Shown here: positions 50,541-59,555 of the stretch, one piece after another
Numbering within the stretch: the stretch's first letter is position 1
How the letters are laid out: every line of letters starts with the position of its first letter
Source of the DNA: Bacillus altitudinis 41KF2b
Lineage (GTDB): Bacteria > Bacillota > Bacilli > Bacillales > Bacillaceae
Length of the DNA: 64,000 bases
Direction: 5' to 3'
NCBI RefSeq assembly: GCF_000691145.1
Contig: NZ_ASJC01000001.1
Coordinates: forward strand, 124,001 to 188,000
Translations under genes and position numbers: made by a program
The notes under the pieces: generated by a model
What the model was told of the DNA's origin: nothing
The model's input: the letters and a program-made list of their open reading frames with translations, nothing else
Databases searched by the model: none

Positions 50541-51065
50541 ATGAATTTCAATTTGGATGAAGCTTTAGATATGTTGAGTCGAACTCCTCGTACATTAGAA
50601 AGTCTTTTGTCAGGTTTATCGAAGGATTGGCTTCACAGTCGTGAAGGGGAGGGAACGTGGAATCCCGTTGAAGTCATTGAACATTTGATTGAAGCAGAGA
50701 AATCCAACTGGATTCCCCGATTAAATGTCATTCTTGCTGATGGAGAGAATACCCCATTTCCTGCATTTGACCGCTACGCCCATTTGAATCAAACTGAAAG
50801 ACAGATAGAACAAGCACTAGCGGAGTTTCATCATGTGCGGATGGAGAATGTGTCATACATTCAGCGTATGACACATTCAAGTCTTGATCTAGAGAAAAAG
50901 GGCGTCCATCCAGAATTCGGCATCGTGCAAGTGAGCGAATTACTTTCTGCGTGGGTTGTCCATGATTTCACCCATATCTCCCAAATTGTTCGAGTCATGG
51001 CGGAACGATATCGAACCGATGTGGGTCCATGGAGCGCTTATTTAGGGATTTTGAATAGGAAATAA
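50541..51065 (+). CDS. DinB-family metal-binding protein
   Basis: 174 aa four-helix bundle of the DinB/YfiT type: WNPVEVIEHLIEAEKSNW (first metal His), VVHDFTHISQIVRVMAERY (HxxxH pair) and GPWSAYLGIL. Role unknown; some relatives are thiol transferases. AAAGGAGC precedes the ATG. Confidence 0.87.
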   Translation: MNFNLDEALDMLSRTPRTLESLLSGLSKDWLHSREGEGTWNPVEVIEHLIEAEKSNWIPRLNVILADGENTPFPAFDRYAHLNQTERQIEQALAEFHHVRMENVSYIQRMTHSSLDLEKKGVHPEFGIVQVSELLSAWVVHDFTHISQIVRVMAERYRTDVGPWSAYLGILNRK

Positions 51066-51069
51066 ATGT

Positions 51070-51633
51070 TTAATGACGCTTCGCGGCCCACTCAGATTGA
51101 AGAATGGCATATTGATATTCATCGACCCAATGTCCTTTTGACATATAATTTTGCAGCAAATGTCCTTCGCGTCTCATGTCTAAACGTTCCAGCACTCGAA
51201 TGGATTTTTCGTTGCGTACATCTGTAAAGGCAATGATTTTATGCTTGTTCAGTGTAGTGAAAATATATTCGATCATTGAATTCAAGGCTTCATGAATATA
51301 GCCCTTTCCTTGAAATTCAGGCGCAAGTGTAAATCCTATTTCAACGATTCTAGGCTCGCTGCCGAGTGTATGAATGGCGCAATCTCCTATCAGCTGATTG
51401 GATTCAGATAAGGCAATCGCGTATTGAAACCAAGTCCCTGGTTGATTAGGTTGTTGCGTCATTTGGTGTTGTACAAATGATTCAGCGTCTTCGTGCGTGT
51501 AGTTTTCCCAGGATTGAAATGTGGCAATAGAGGGGTTTGATCGGTATTGATAAAATGCTTCAATATCCTGCTGATCAAACTGACGAATCACGACCCGGTT
51601 TGTTCTTGTAAATATGCTGTTTGCATTCTTCAT
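51070..51633 (-). CDS. GNAT acetyltransferase, RimJ/RimL type
   Basis: 187 aa. RVVIRQFDQQDIEAFYQYRSNP at the N-terminus, EIGFTLAPEFQGKGYIHEAL (acetyl-CoA loop) and RVLERLDMRREGHL near the C-terminus. Typical of the Rim-like group that acetylates proteins or small amines. Convergent with the DinB gene. Confidence 0.88.
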   Translation of the reverse strand: MKNANSIFTRTNRVVIRQFDQQDIEAFYQYRSNPSIATFQSWENYTHEDAESFVQHQMTQQPNQPGTWFQYAIALSESNQLIGDCAIHTLGSEPRIVEIGFTLAPEFQGKGYIHEALNSMIEYIFTTLNKHKIIAFTDVRNEKSIRVLERLDMRREGHLLQNYMSKGHWVDEYQYAILQSEWAAKRH

Positions 51634-51649
51634 GTGTTACCCTCACTTT

Positions 51650-52540
51650 TTAGTTTGTTCTTGATTTGAAAAAGTCTATTAGCCATTCAGATAGCTGTTT
51701 TTGCGCTTTGGTCACAAATCGATCGGCATAATACGTTAATTCAAGATGCCGAACAGGAGCAGGGGCAGAAATAGGGATAGAGACAATATTAGGCCATGCT
51801 GAATGTTGCTTTAACAGCCCTCTTGGCTGGATGGTGGCGCCGATCCCGGCTTCAACCAACTGCAATAGTGAAGTGGCAGACCCAACATCCATGACCGTGT
51901 CCAATTCAAAACCGTGTTCTTTACATACGTCATCGACCAAATCTCTTCCTAGGTAGCCTTTTGGATACATGACCAGTGCATGCTTTGTCAGCTCTTTTAG
52001 CGTCACTTCACGCCTTTTTGCCAGTTCACTGTCTGAATGAACAAACAATTCGTAGGGCTCATCGCCAAGTGGAATTTGAATCAGTCGTTTATCCGCAGGC
52101 CCGCGCAGCCCAATTCCGATATCGACTTTATGTGAGAGCACCTCGTCACGAACAAAGATGGTCGAAAAAGCCTTTAGGTTGATCTCTGGATACAGCGTTT
52201 TAAATTCTACAAAAAGCGGAACAAGCTGAAAGTCAAGATCAGAGGGAAGGACGGCAAGCCGAACGGTACCCCGCTGTTCAGATAACAGTTCTTTCATGGC
52301 ATTTTTTGCATCTCGTTCAGCCTGAAGCATTTTCATGCCATATTGATAAAGAAGCGTACCAGCTTCAGTTGCAACTACTTTTTTACCGATTCGGTCAAAG
52401 AGCGGCATCCCAACTTCAGCTTCAAGCAGTTGAATCTGTTGGCTTAATGTAGGCTGTGATATACCTAGTTGCTCTGCAGCCTTTGTGAAATGTAAATGAT
52501 CGAATACAGCCATAAAATAGGTAATGTGACGAGTATCCAT
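51650..52540 (-). CDS. LysR-family regulator of the divergent MFS transporter (YybE-like)
   Basis: 296 aa. HTH FMAVFDHLHFTKAAEQLGISQPTLSQQIQLLE and an effector-binding domain (GIGLRGPADKRLIQIPLGDEPYELF). The ATG at 52540 follows AAAGGA. Divergent from the MFS gene with an inverted repeat between them, the usual LysR/target layout; B. subtilis yybE-yybF is similar. Confidence 0.88.
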   Translation of the reverse strand: MDTRHITYFMAVFDHLHFTKAAEQLGISQPTLSQQIQLLEAEVGMPLFDRIGKKVVATEAGTLLYQYGMKMLQAERDAKNAMKELLSEQRGTVRLAVLPSDLDFQLVPLFVEFKTLYPEINLKAFSTIFVRDEVLSHKVDIGIGLRGPADKRLIQIPLGDEPYELFVHSDSELAKRREVTLKELTKHALVMYPKGYLGRDLVDDVCKEHGFELDTVMDVGSATSLLQLVEAGIGATIQPRGLLKQHSAWPNIVSIPISAPAPVRHLELTYYADRFVTKAQKQLSEWLIDFFKSRTN

Positions 52541-52557
52541 ATGCCATCCTTTCATTA

Positions 52558-52578
52558 ATGATAGTATTTTCCTATCAT
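52558..52578. promoter_or_regulatory. LysR operator candidate
   Basis: ATGATAG-N7-CTATCAT, a perfect 7-bp inverted repeat (52558-52564 and 52572-52578) just upstream of the LysR start. Confidence 0.6.
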
Positions 52579-52664
52579 CATAATACGAATTATTGTATTG
52601 ATCAATGAATGAAGCGGATTTATACTCATAGTAACCTCAACAAGATGAGAGAGGAAGAAGAGTA

Positions 52665-53825
52665 TTGATAAAAAAAATATTTTATTTAGCTGCTTTATTT
52701 TTAGCTGCCTTAAACTTGCGCCCAATCATTACATCCGTGGCTTCTATGATGAGCATGATTCAATCAGACCTTGGCGTTAGTGCACTCACGGCAAGTCTTT
52801 TAACCACTTTGCCGGTCTTGTGCATGGGAGTGTTTGCCCCTGTAGCAACGAAACTAAGCCGCCGGTTTGGATTAGAGAGAACTCTTTTTTTCTCGATTTT
52901 TCTTATCACAATTGCGACTGGACTGCGTGGTACAAGTCAAACGGTTACCATCCTTCTCGTGACTGCTTTTGCAGGAGGAGTTGGAATAAGTTTTGCCGGA
53001 CCATTGTTGTCTAGTTTTATTAAAAAGTATTTCCCGAAAAGTCCTGGGATTGTCAGTGTGTACTCTATATCGATGACAGTTGGAGCTGCACTTGCTTCGG
53101 GCTTGACCATTCCGATTTACCTTCGCAGTGAGCATAACCTTCCACTTGCGTTATCTTGCTGGGCGGTTTTAGGCGTTATTGCACTGATTTTATGGCTCGG
53201 TCTAGCTCGTCAAAACCAACAAGCGGATCATGCAGATGTGCCGCTGAGATTACCGCTGCGAAACAAAAAAGCCATTCAATTCACCTTGTTCTTTGGCTTT
53301 ATGTCTAGCATGTTCTATTCGTTAACAGCGTGGATTTCACCCATTGCGCTTGATTTTGGGAATAGTCCGCAGTATGCCGCCATGCTGCTTACGATATTTA
53401 CGCTCATTCAGATTCCGGTGGCATTACTCGTTCCAAACATCGTCAATCGTCTAGGAAAGCCGAAATTATTTCTGATTTTATGCAGTTTGTCAGAGCTGAT
53501 TGGCCTCATATTCCTTCTACTGCCAATGCCGATCCTGCCAGCTGTTATTTTTCTGGGGATTGGAGCAGGTGGATTATTTCCTTTAGCGCTTATGCTGCCT
53601 ATTATTGAAACGCGTACACCAGAAGAAGCCGGTACATGGTCAGCGATGTCACAGATGGGCGGGTACATCATGGGAGGATTTGGTCCATTTTTAATCGGTT
53701 TGATTTTCGATATCAGCGGACATTTTCAAGCTGCTATTGTCGCAATGCTCGCCATCGTGATGCTGATGATTGGCGTGCAGTTATCGATGAAGTTAGGGAA
53801 AAAACGTGATGAGGTATCCAATTAA
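52665..53825 (+). CDS. MFS transporter, CynX/NimT type
   Basis: 386 aa, about 12 TM helices. The family-typical start FLAALNLRPIITSVASMM and the motif-A-like loop VATKLSRRFGLERTLF are seen, with IIETRTPEEAGTWSAMSQMGGYIMGGFGPF in the second half. An efflux or uptake substrate is not evident; the relatives include cyanate and 2-nitroimidazole transporters. TTG start after AGAGAGGAAGAAG. Confidence 0.88.
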   Translation: MIKKIFYLAALFLAALNLRPIITSVASMMSMIQSDLGVSALTASLLTTLPVLCMGVFAPVATKLSRRFGLERTLFFSIFLITIATGLRGTSQTVTILLVTAFAGGVGISFAGPLLSSFIKKYFPKSPGIVSVYSISMTVGAALASGLTIPIYLRSEHNLPLALSCWAVLGVIALILWLGLARQNQQADHADVPLRLPLRNKKAIQFTLFFGFMSSMFYSLTAWISPIALDFGNSPQYAAMLLTIFTLIQIPVALLVPNIVNRLGKPKLFLILCSLSELIGLIFLLLPMPILPAVIFLGIGAGGLFPLALMLPIIETRTPEEAGTWSAMSQMGGYIMGGFGPFLIGLIFDISGHFQAAIVAMLAIVMLMIGVQLSMKLGKKRDEVSN

Positions 53826-53866
53826 AGATCAATATACCGCTGCTTTTATATCATGACTCAATTGAA

Positions 53867-53904
53867 ATCGCCATAGCCTATTCCTAAGTAGGCTATGGCG
53901 ATTA
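53867..53904. terminator. Bidirectional terminator (MFS / lipoamide dehydrogenase)
   Basis: ATCGCCATAGCCTA/TAGGCTATGGCGAT, perfect 14-bp arms, with T-rich flanks. Confidence 0.85.
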
Positions 53905-53939
53905 TTTTACTCAATTTTTAAAAGATGCACCTGAATGAA

Positions 53940-55334
53940 TTATCGTGCCAGATTTTTTTCAACTTTACGAGTGGCCATTTCTGCAGCCTCCATGATCATT
54001 TCACCTAATGTTGGGTGAGGATGAATCGTCATGGCTAAATCTTCTACTGTAGCACCAATTTCGATAGAGAGAGAAAGTTCTGATATAAGAGTAGATGCCT
54101 CTGCACCTACGATCTGTGCTCCTAAAATAAGGCCAGATTCAGCATGGGCCACAATCTTCACAAATCCTTCTGGTTCTTTTAATGCCAGTGCTCGACCATT
54201 AATAGAGAACATTGTTTTTCCAGTAACAGTCGGAATGGATTGTTGCTTGCAATCCGTTTCGCTCAGTCCAACACTCGTCAATTCTGGGCTGGAAAACACA
54301 ACGAGAGGGATCGCTTTATAATCGATCATCGAAGGTTTCCCGGCGATTGCTTCTGCTGCCACCTTCGCTTCATAGGAAGCTTTATGAGCCAGAGCAGGAC
54401 CCTCGGTGATATCACCAATTGCATAAATGTGCGGAATGGAAGTTCTGCATTGTTCATCAATTTTAACTAGTCCGTTAGGGGTAATGGACAAACCGATAGA
54501 ATCAAGACCTAATGTTCCATCTGTATTCGGTTTTCTTCCGACAGTAATTAGGGCATATTCCGCTTTCACCGTGTAGCTTTCTTTCTGTTTCTCATAATGA
54601 AGATCAATTCCGCTTATATGCTGCTCGGCATCTGTGACGTTTGCTCCTGTAATAATCGTGATGTTATCTTCTTTCAATTGACGAACGACAGGCGAGACAA
54701 GTTCACTTTCAAAACCAGGCAATACTTGATTGCCGCCTTCTAGAATGGTGACTTTTGATCCAAACCTTGCAAACATCTGTCCGAGTTCAACACCAATATA
54801 TCCACCCCCAACTACGACAAGGCTTTTAGGGATTTCGGGAAGGGATAGTGCTTCAGTGGAAGACAATATACGACCTCCGAAAGGGAGTGATTTAATTTCA
54901 ATTGGACGAGAGCCGGTTGCTAATATAAGGTATTTGAAGTTGATTCGTTTTTCACCTTTTTCGGCATGTTGAATCACCGCTGTATGCTGATCGAACAAGC
55001 TTGCATCGCCTTCCAAAATGGTAACTCCAGCTGACTTTAACAAAAATTGGACGCCTCCAGCTTGTTTTTCCACAACAGCTTTTTTGAACGCTTGAGCTTC
55101 ATTGAAAGAACTGCTTTCTTGAAAACCACCCCATTTTGTGCGGAGTTTGAACCGCTCTGCTTCTGCTATTAGCGCTTTAGAAGGGATACAGCCTACATGG
55201 GTGCATACGCCACCTAACTGATCACGTTCTACTATCGCAGTCTTCATGCCGAGATGAGCTGAACGTAACGCCGCCACGTAGCCCCCTGGACCTGATCCAA
55301 TCACTAATGTATCTACTGTTTCTAAATGAATCAT
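53940..55334 (-). CDS. Dihydrolipoamide dehydrogenase-like FAD enzyme
   Basis: 464 aa: FAD site VIGSGPGGYVAALRSAHLG, redox disulfide GGVCTHVGCIPSKALI, NAD site VVGGGYIGVELGQMFARFG, and the C-terminal catalytic His-Glu (HPHPTLGEM). It stands alone without E1/E2 genes and diverges from a TetR gene, so it is probably not the housekeeping pdhD. ATG at 55334 follows GGAGGTG. Confidence 0.9.
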   Translation of the reverse strand: MIHLETVDTLVIGSGPGGYVAALRSAHLGMKTAIVERDQLGGVCTHVGCIPSKALIAEAERFKLRTKWGGFQESSSFNEAQAFKKAVVEKQAGGVQFLLKSAGVTILEGDASLFDQHTAVIQHAEKGEKRINFKYLILATGSRPIEIKSLPFGGRILSSTEALSLPEIPKSLVVVGGGYIGVELGQMFARFGSKVTILEGGNQVLPGFESELVSPVVRQLKEDNITIITGANVTDAEQHISGIDLHYEKQKESYTVKAEYALITVGRKPNTDGTLGLDSIGLSITPNGLVKIDEQCRTSIPHIYAIGDITEGPALAHKASYEAKVAAEAIAGKPSMIDYKAIPLVVFSSPELTSVGLSETDCKQQSIPTVTGKTMFSINGRALALKEPEGFVKIVAHAESGLILGAQIVGAEASTLISELSLSIEIGATVEDLAMTIHPHPTLGEMIMEAAEMATRKVEKNLAR

Positions 55335-55353
55335 TCCTTGCACCTCCAATTTC

Positions 55354-55393
55354 AAAATATGATGATCATAATATATTATAGTCATCATATTTT
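55354..55393. promoter_or_regulatory. TetR operator candidate between lpd-like and tetR genes
   Basis: AAAATATGATGA (55354-55365) and TCATCATATTTT (55382-55393) are perfect 12-bp inverted arms around an AT-rich core (TCATAATATATTATAG); it probably covers the promoter of the dehydrogenase gene. Confidence 0.75.
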
Positions 55394-55515
55394 AGTGAAG
55401 TCAATCCCATTTGAGTGAGGAAAGATGGATTTTAGTCAATTGACACAAGATAATATGATAATTATAATATTTTAATAAATACACTTAGATGAGTTAAAAG
55501 GAAGGAGAAAAGAGG

Positions 55516-56085
55516 ATGCCTTATCCGAAAGGTCATAAGTCAAAAGTGAGAGAGCAGATCATCGCTAGTGCTGCACGAGCATTTCGAACAAATGGCGTCC
55601 GTAGTATCAGTTTGCCATACATTATGAAAGGGGCAGGTCTAACTCATGGAGGGTTTTACGCTCACTTTAAGAACAAGGATCAGTTGGTGATAGAGACTTT
55701 TCATTTTGCTATTACTGATACGATCAAGCTGCTGCAAAGTGTTGCAGACAAGAAAACAGACCAGCCTCGAATTCAGACGATCATTGACTTTTATTTAAGT
55801 TCCGTTCACCGTGATCAGACGGAGATCGGCTGTATATTGCCTGCACTGGCAGGGGAGATTGCTCAATTATCGCAAGAGGTACGTAAAGCCTATACAGATG
55901 AATTGAAACGGTTTATGGCGTTTATAGCTGATACGGGAAACATAGATCTCTCTACCAGTTACGCACTAGTAAGCAGCATGATTGGTACAATTGCTCTTGC
56001 ACGAGCTGTCAATGATTCGCAGTTCAGTGATCAATTGTTAATGGCAGGTAGAACACAGGCAAAACACATTTTAAATTCAAATTAA
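55516..56085 (+). CDS. TetR-family regulator
   Basis: 189 aa. HTH AARAFRTNGVRSISLPYIMKGAGLTHGGFYAHFKNKDQL is of the type found in TetR proteins with a C-terminal TetR_C domain (SSVHRDQTEIGCILPALAGE). Divergent from the lipoamide dehydrogenase gene. AGGAGAAAAGAGG precedes the ATG. The GNAT gene 20 bp downstream is probably co-transcribed. Confidence 0.87.
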   Translation: MPYPKGHKSKVREQIIASAARAFRTNGVRSISLPYIMKGAGLTHGGFYAHFKNKDQLVIETFHFAITDTIKLLQSVADKKTDQPRIQTIIDFYLSSVHRDQTEIGCILPALAGEIAQLSQEVRKAYTDELKRFMAFIADTGNIDLSTSYALVSSMIGTIALARAVNDSQFSDQLLMAGRTQAKHILNSN

Positions 56086-56105
56086 AAAACATAGGGGATG
56101 TTGCG

Positions 56106-56525
56106 ATGTTGATTAGAGAAGCAAGCATAGAAGATTATCCACAATTAAGACAAATCTATTTAGAATCCCGACGTCAGAGCTTTCACTGGCTCAATACAGA
56201 AGAAATCAATCTGCAAGATTTTGATCAAGATACGCAGGAAGAGCAAATTTTCTTAGCTGAGGAGAGCAATAAAATCCTTGGATTCATCTCATTATATGTA
56301 CCAGATCGTTTTATTCATCTCTTGTTTGTACATCCAGAAGCTGCTGGTCAAGGGGCTGGCGATCTGCTGCTTAAGCAAGCTATAAAAGTTTTGGGAACAC
56401 CAGTCACCCTCAAATGTGTATCCGAAAATCACAAAGCTTTGTCTTTTTATCAAAAAAGAGGATGGAAGGCTGTTGTAGAGGAAGGGGAGCCTGGGGCGAA
56501 GTACTGGGTGCTTATTTATGAATAG
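56106..56525 (+). CDS. GNAT acetyltransferase
   Basis: 139 aa: MLIREASIEDYPQLRQIYLESR, LLFVHPEAAGQGAGDLLLKQA (acetyl-CoA loop), and VSENHKALSFYQKRGWKAV. Substrate unknown. AGGGGATG precedes the ATG. Follows tetR, terminator at 56550. Confidence 0.85.
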   Translation: MLIREASIEDYPQLRQIYLESRRQSFHWLNTEEINLQDFDQDTQEEQIFLAEESNKILGFISLYVPDRFIHLLFVHPEAAGQGAGDLLLKQAIKVLGTPVTLKCVSENHKALSFYQKRGWKAVVEEGEPGAKYWVLIYE

Positions 56526-56549
56526 AAATCTTTTTATCTAATCATTCAC

Positions 56550-56573
56550 AAGGCCCTCTAAAGGGTCTTTTTG
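56550..56573 (+). terminator. Terminator after the GNAT gene
   Basis: AAGGCCCT/AGGGTCTT stem with TTTTT. Confidence 0.75.
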
Positions 56574-56790
56574 ATTGTCAGTTTTCTGAAAGCCATTCCT
56601 TCAAAGGAAAATCAATAACAAATGAGCGGCTAAAATCCGTTCTTTTTTATGCTTAAAAATTGGATATCTTATGAATGAGAATATGAGATTCCATTATTAT
56701 TAATATCCTAATGCATTATATTTTAAAGGGTGTTACCGTTGGATGTAAGGAATGATTGGCCAATCTTCCAATAAGAGTTGGAGGGGAATC

Positions 56791-57249
56791 ATGAATTACA
56801 AAATTGAAATGTTAACGAATATGAAAATGGTGTATATGAGAAATATAGGACCGTATGGCAGTAAAGAGAATGTGGAGATGATGAAGAAATTTAAAAAATG
56901 GATCAAAGAACATCAATTCAATGACGAATTAAAGAAACATGGCATATACGGTGTTTCTCAAGATGATCCTGCAAGAACTTTACCTGAAAATTGCAGATAT
57001 GACCTCATGTTCATGACAAATAGAGATTTCTCCAAAGATCAACTTGTTCAGACTGGTCATGTTGAAGGAGGAATGTATGCTGTGTTCACGGTGACACATA
57101 CAGTCGAAAAAGTGAATTTGTTTTGGACGCAATTGCCTCAAATGATCCAACACAATCAATTGAACATGCGTGATGCACCTATTATGGAGAGATATAGAGA
57201 AGAAGAAGGCGAAGATAAGGTGTGTGAATTCTTACTGCCTATCTTTTAA
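56791..57249 (+). CDS. GyrI-like small-molecule-binding protein (AraC effector-binding type)
   Basis: 152 aa without an HTH: KMVYMRNIGPYGSKENVEMM, YGVSQDDPARTLPENCRYD and GGMYAVFTVTHTVEKVNLFW match the GyrI/SbmC domain that binds small amphiphiles. Stand-alone members may sequester drugs. ATG at 56791 follows GGAGGGGAATC. Confidence 0.85.
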   Translation: MNYKIEMLTNMKMVYMRNIGPYGSKENVEMMKKFKKWIKEHQFNDELKKHGIYGVSQDDPARTLPENCRYDLMFMTNRDFSKDQLVQTGHVEGGMYAVFTVTHTVEKVNLFWTQLPQMIQHNQLNMRDAPIMERYREEEGEDKVCEFLLPIF

Positions 57250-57270
57250 ACATTTTATCTAACTTCAATG

Positions 57271-57298
57271 AAAACAGACCTCTTGTGGTCTGTTTTCA
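57271..57298 (+). terminator. Terminator after the GyrI-like gene
   Basis: AAAACAGACC-tcttgt-GGTCTGTTTT. Confidence 0.85.
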
Positions 57299-57500
57299 TG
57301 AATGTAAAATCTACACGTTTAAATAATTTAGGACTCGTTCCTTTAAATAACAATATTGAGCCTTATTCGTATCTTGAAATGCTTCTTCCCGATTTGAAGG
57401 TACATCCAAATAAAAGATTTCTTCTGAAGCACTTAATCCAGATGCTATACTATGGCTAAACCAATATGACAATAAAAGGTCATGTCAGGAGGAGCATGGT

Positions 57501-58112
57501 GTGATATTCATCATAGGAATTGTAATCGCTTTTATTGTTGCTATTTTAGGCTTTACTGTTTTCGTAAATGTAGGTAATGGATTAGGAACGGCTTTTAGCA
57601 TCATTGGGGGAATGGTCATTTTATTCATAGCGGGAAGGCTGCAAAGACAAAAAGAAAAGAATGATCCAAACATCTTATTAGATAAGATGATGATGCTCTT
57701 TCACGAAGACGGATTTCAGTCCTCAACATACATCTTTTCGCAAAATGTTGATAAAGGATTTGCGATTGATGACGAGCGAAAGAAAATGCGCTTTATTACA
57801 TATCAACCTAGCGGCTCATCTCAGAAATTCAGGTTTGAAGTCACTGAGCTTTCCTTGCAAGAGTTGAAACAAATTGACGTGTTAGAAGATGGTATACCGA
57901 TTGAACATTCTACTGAGAGTGATAATAATGAAGAGATTTCTACACTTCAATTAAGATTAACGATGAATGATCAAGAAGCATCAACGATCACGATCACCTT
58001 CCTGCAATTTGATGTGCCAGTTCGTAAGAGCACCGCTGAATATTTGATTGAACGAGAAAATCTGGAGGAGATTTATCATCAAATTGATTCAATGATGAAA
58101 TCTGCGTATTAA
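57501..58112 (+). CDS. Membrane-anchored protein of unknown function
   Basis: 203 aa with two N-terminal hydrophobic helices (IFIIGIVIAFIVAILGFTVFV and FSIIGGMVILFIAG), then about 155 cytosolic residues (GFQSSTYIFSQNVDKGFAIDD, TITFLQFDVPVRKSTAEYL). No family recognised. GTG at 57501 with AGGAGGAG. Single gene with a terminator. Confidence 0.75.
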   Translation: MIFIIGIVIAFIVAILGFTVFVNVGNGLGTAFSIIGGMVILFIAGRLQRQKEKNDPNILLDKMMMLFHEDGFQSSTYIFSQNVDKGFAIDDERKKMRFITYQPSGSSQKFRFEVTELSLQELKQIDVLEDGIPIEHSTESDNNEEISTLQLRLTMNDQEASTITITFLQFDVPVRKSTAEYLIERENLEEIYHQIDSMMKSAY

Positions 58113-58128
58113 GTAAATTTCTGTTCAT

Positions 58129-58166
58129 AAAAAAGAAATCACAGTTTGATTGTGGTTTCTTTTTTT
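58129..58166 (+). terminator. Terminator before alr
   Basis: GAAATCACA-gtttgat-TGTGGTTTC with a T-run. Confidence 0.88.
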
Positions 58167-58295
58167 ATCTCAATCAAGTTAAAGCCAGTCCAGTCATTGT
58201 AGTTGAATGTTTTTCTCAAAAATGAATAAAGATAGACTAGACACGAAAACGAACATTGATATTGAAATGACTCATGTGATGAGGAGGAAGCATAC

Positions 58296-59477
58296 ATGCA
58301 AAAGCTTTGCAGGGAGGTCTGGATTGAAGTCAATCTTGATGCGATAAAAAGGAATATCGAAGCGATTCAAGCGCATATTCCAAGAAAAAGTAAGATCATG
58401 GCTGTCGTGAAGGCGAATGCTTATGGACACGGTTCAGTGGAGGTAGCGCGGCAGGCACTAGAAAGCGGTGCGACAGAACTTGCAGTTGCTAGCTTAGAAG
58501 AAGGGATTGTATTGCGAAGAGCAAAAATAGAAGCACCTATTCTTGTGCTTGGATTTACACCGCTCGATTGTGTGAAAAGGGCCGCAGCCTGGAGAATCGA
58601 TCTCTCCGGCCTTCGAGAAGACTGGATTGCTCAAGCAAATGAGATCTTAGCGGAAGAAGAAAGCCAGCGCCGGCTTGGGATTCATGTCAATGTTGACACA
58701 GGGATGGGGCGATTAGGTGTACGGACAAAGGAAGAGCTGTTAGCGGTGGTGAAGGCGCTTGAAAAGAGTGAAAACCTGAGGTGGGATGGAATATTTACGC
58801 ATTTCTCCACTGCGGATGAGCCTGATCCTGATTTTACGTTGCTTCAGCACAGCATCTTCATTGATTTTCTTCGGTTTTTGAAAGAAGAAGGGATCAAACT
58901 GCCGACCGTACATATGAATAATACAGCTGCTTCGATTGCGTTTCCTGAATTTAGTGCCGATATGATCCGGCTTGGTATCGGACTTTATGGATTGTATCCA
59001 TCGCAATATATTCAAAGCTTAGACGCTGTTCAATTGGAACCAGCACTAAGCTTAAAGGCAAGAATTGCTTTTGTAAAAGAAATGGTCACAAAACCTAGGA
59101 CGGTCAGCTATGGGGCAACCTATGTGGCAAAGCCTGACGAAGTCATTGCGACCATACCGATTGGTTATGCAGATGGGTACTCACGTGCTTTATCCAATCG
59201 AGGGTTTATGCTTTTCCGCGGAGAAAGAATGCCGATTGCTGGCCGAGTCACAATGGATATGACGATGATCAGTTTAGGGGAAATGAAAGCAAAGCAAGGC
59301 GAGGAAGTCGTCATTTATGGCCGTCAAAAGGGCGGAGAAATTTCTGTTGATGAAATTGCTGAAATGCTCAATACGATTAACTATGAAGTCATTGCAACAT
59401 TAAGCCGCCGTGTTCCAAGGTTTTATCGTCGAGGCGGGAAGATTATTAAAATATCGACGCCGGTGATGTATGTGTGA
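58296..59477 (+). CDS. alr: Alanine racemase
   Basis: PLP enzyme making D-alanine for the cell wall. 393 aa, with the PLP-Lys in MAVVKANAYGHG (K39), HVNVDTGMGRLGVR, MIRLGIGLYGLYPS, the catalytic Tyr in TVSYGATYVA and IAGRVTMDM. Not in the usual ydcC-alr-ndoA neighbourhood, so probably the second (sporulation/YncD-type) racemase of Bacillus. GAGGAGGAAG precedes the ATG. Confidence 0.93.
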   Translation: MQKLCREVWIEVNLDAIKRNIEAIQAHIPRKSKIMAVVKANAYGHGSVEVARQALESGATELAVASLEEGIVLRRAKIEAPILVLGFTPLDCVKRAAAWRIDLSGLREDWIAQANEILAEEESQRRLGIHVNVDTGMGRLGVRTKEELLAVVKALEKSENLRWDGIFTHFSTADEPDPDFTLLQHSIFIDFLRFLKEEGIKLPTVHMNNTAASIAFPEFSADMIRLGIGLYGLYPSQYIQSLDAVQLEPALSLKARIAFVKEMVTKPRTVSYGATYVAKPDEVIATIPIGYADGYSRALSNRGFMLFRGERMPIAGRVTMDMTMISLGEMKAKQGEEVVIYGRQKGGEISVDEIAEMLNTINYEVIATLSRRVPRFYRRGGKIIKISTPVMYV

Positions 59478-59500
59478 AGGTAAGGACAGCATGAAAGTCC

Positions 59501-59535
59501 AAAAATCCCCCTTTATATGGAAAGGGGGATTTTGA
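59501..59535. terminator. Bidirectional terminator alr/adh
   Basis: AAAATCCCCCTTT-atatgg-AAAGGGGGATTTT. Confidence 0.92.
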
Positions 59536-59555
59536 GTTTCATGTCTCATTACGAC

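Noticed and set aside
57268-57459. 63-codon frame after the GyrI-like gene, faintly like a transposase C-terminus
   Set aside because: Starts inside a terminator, has no ribosome site, and the resemblance to an IS66-type ending is too weak to call.
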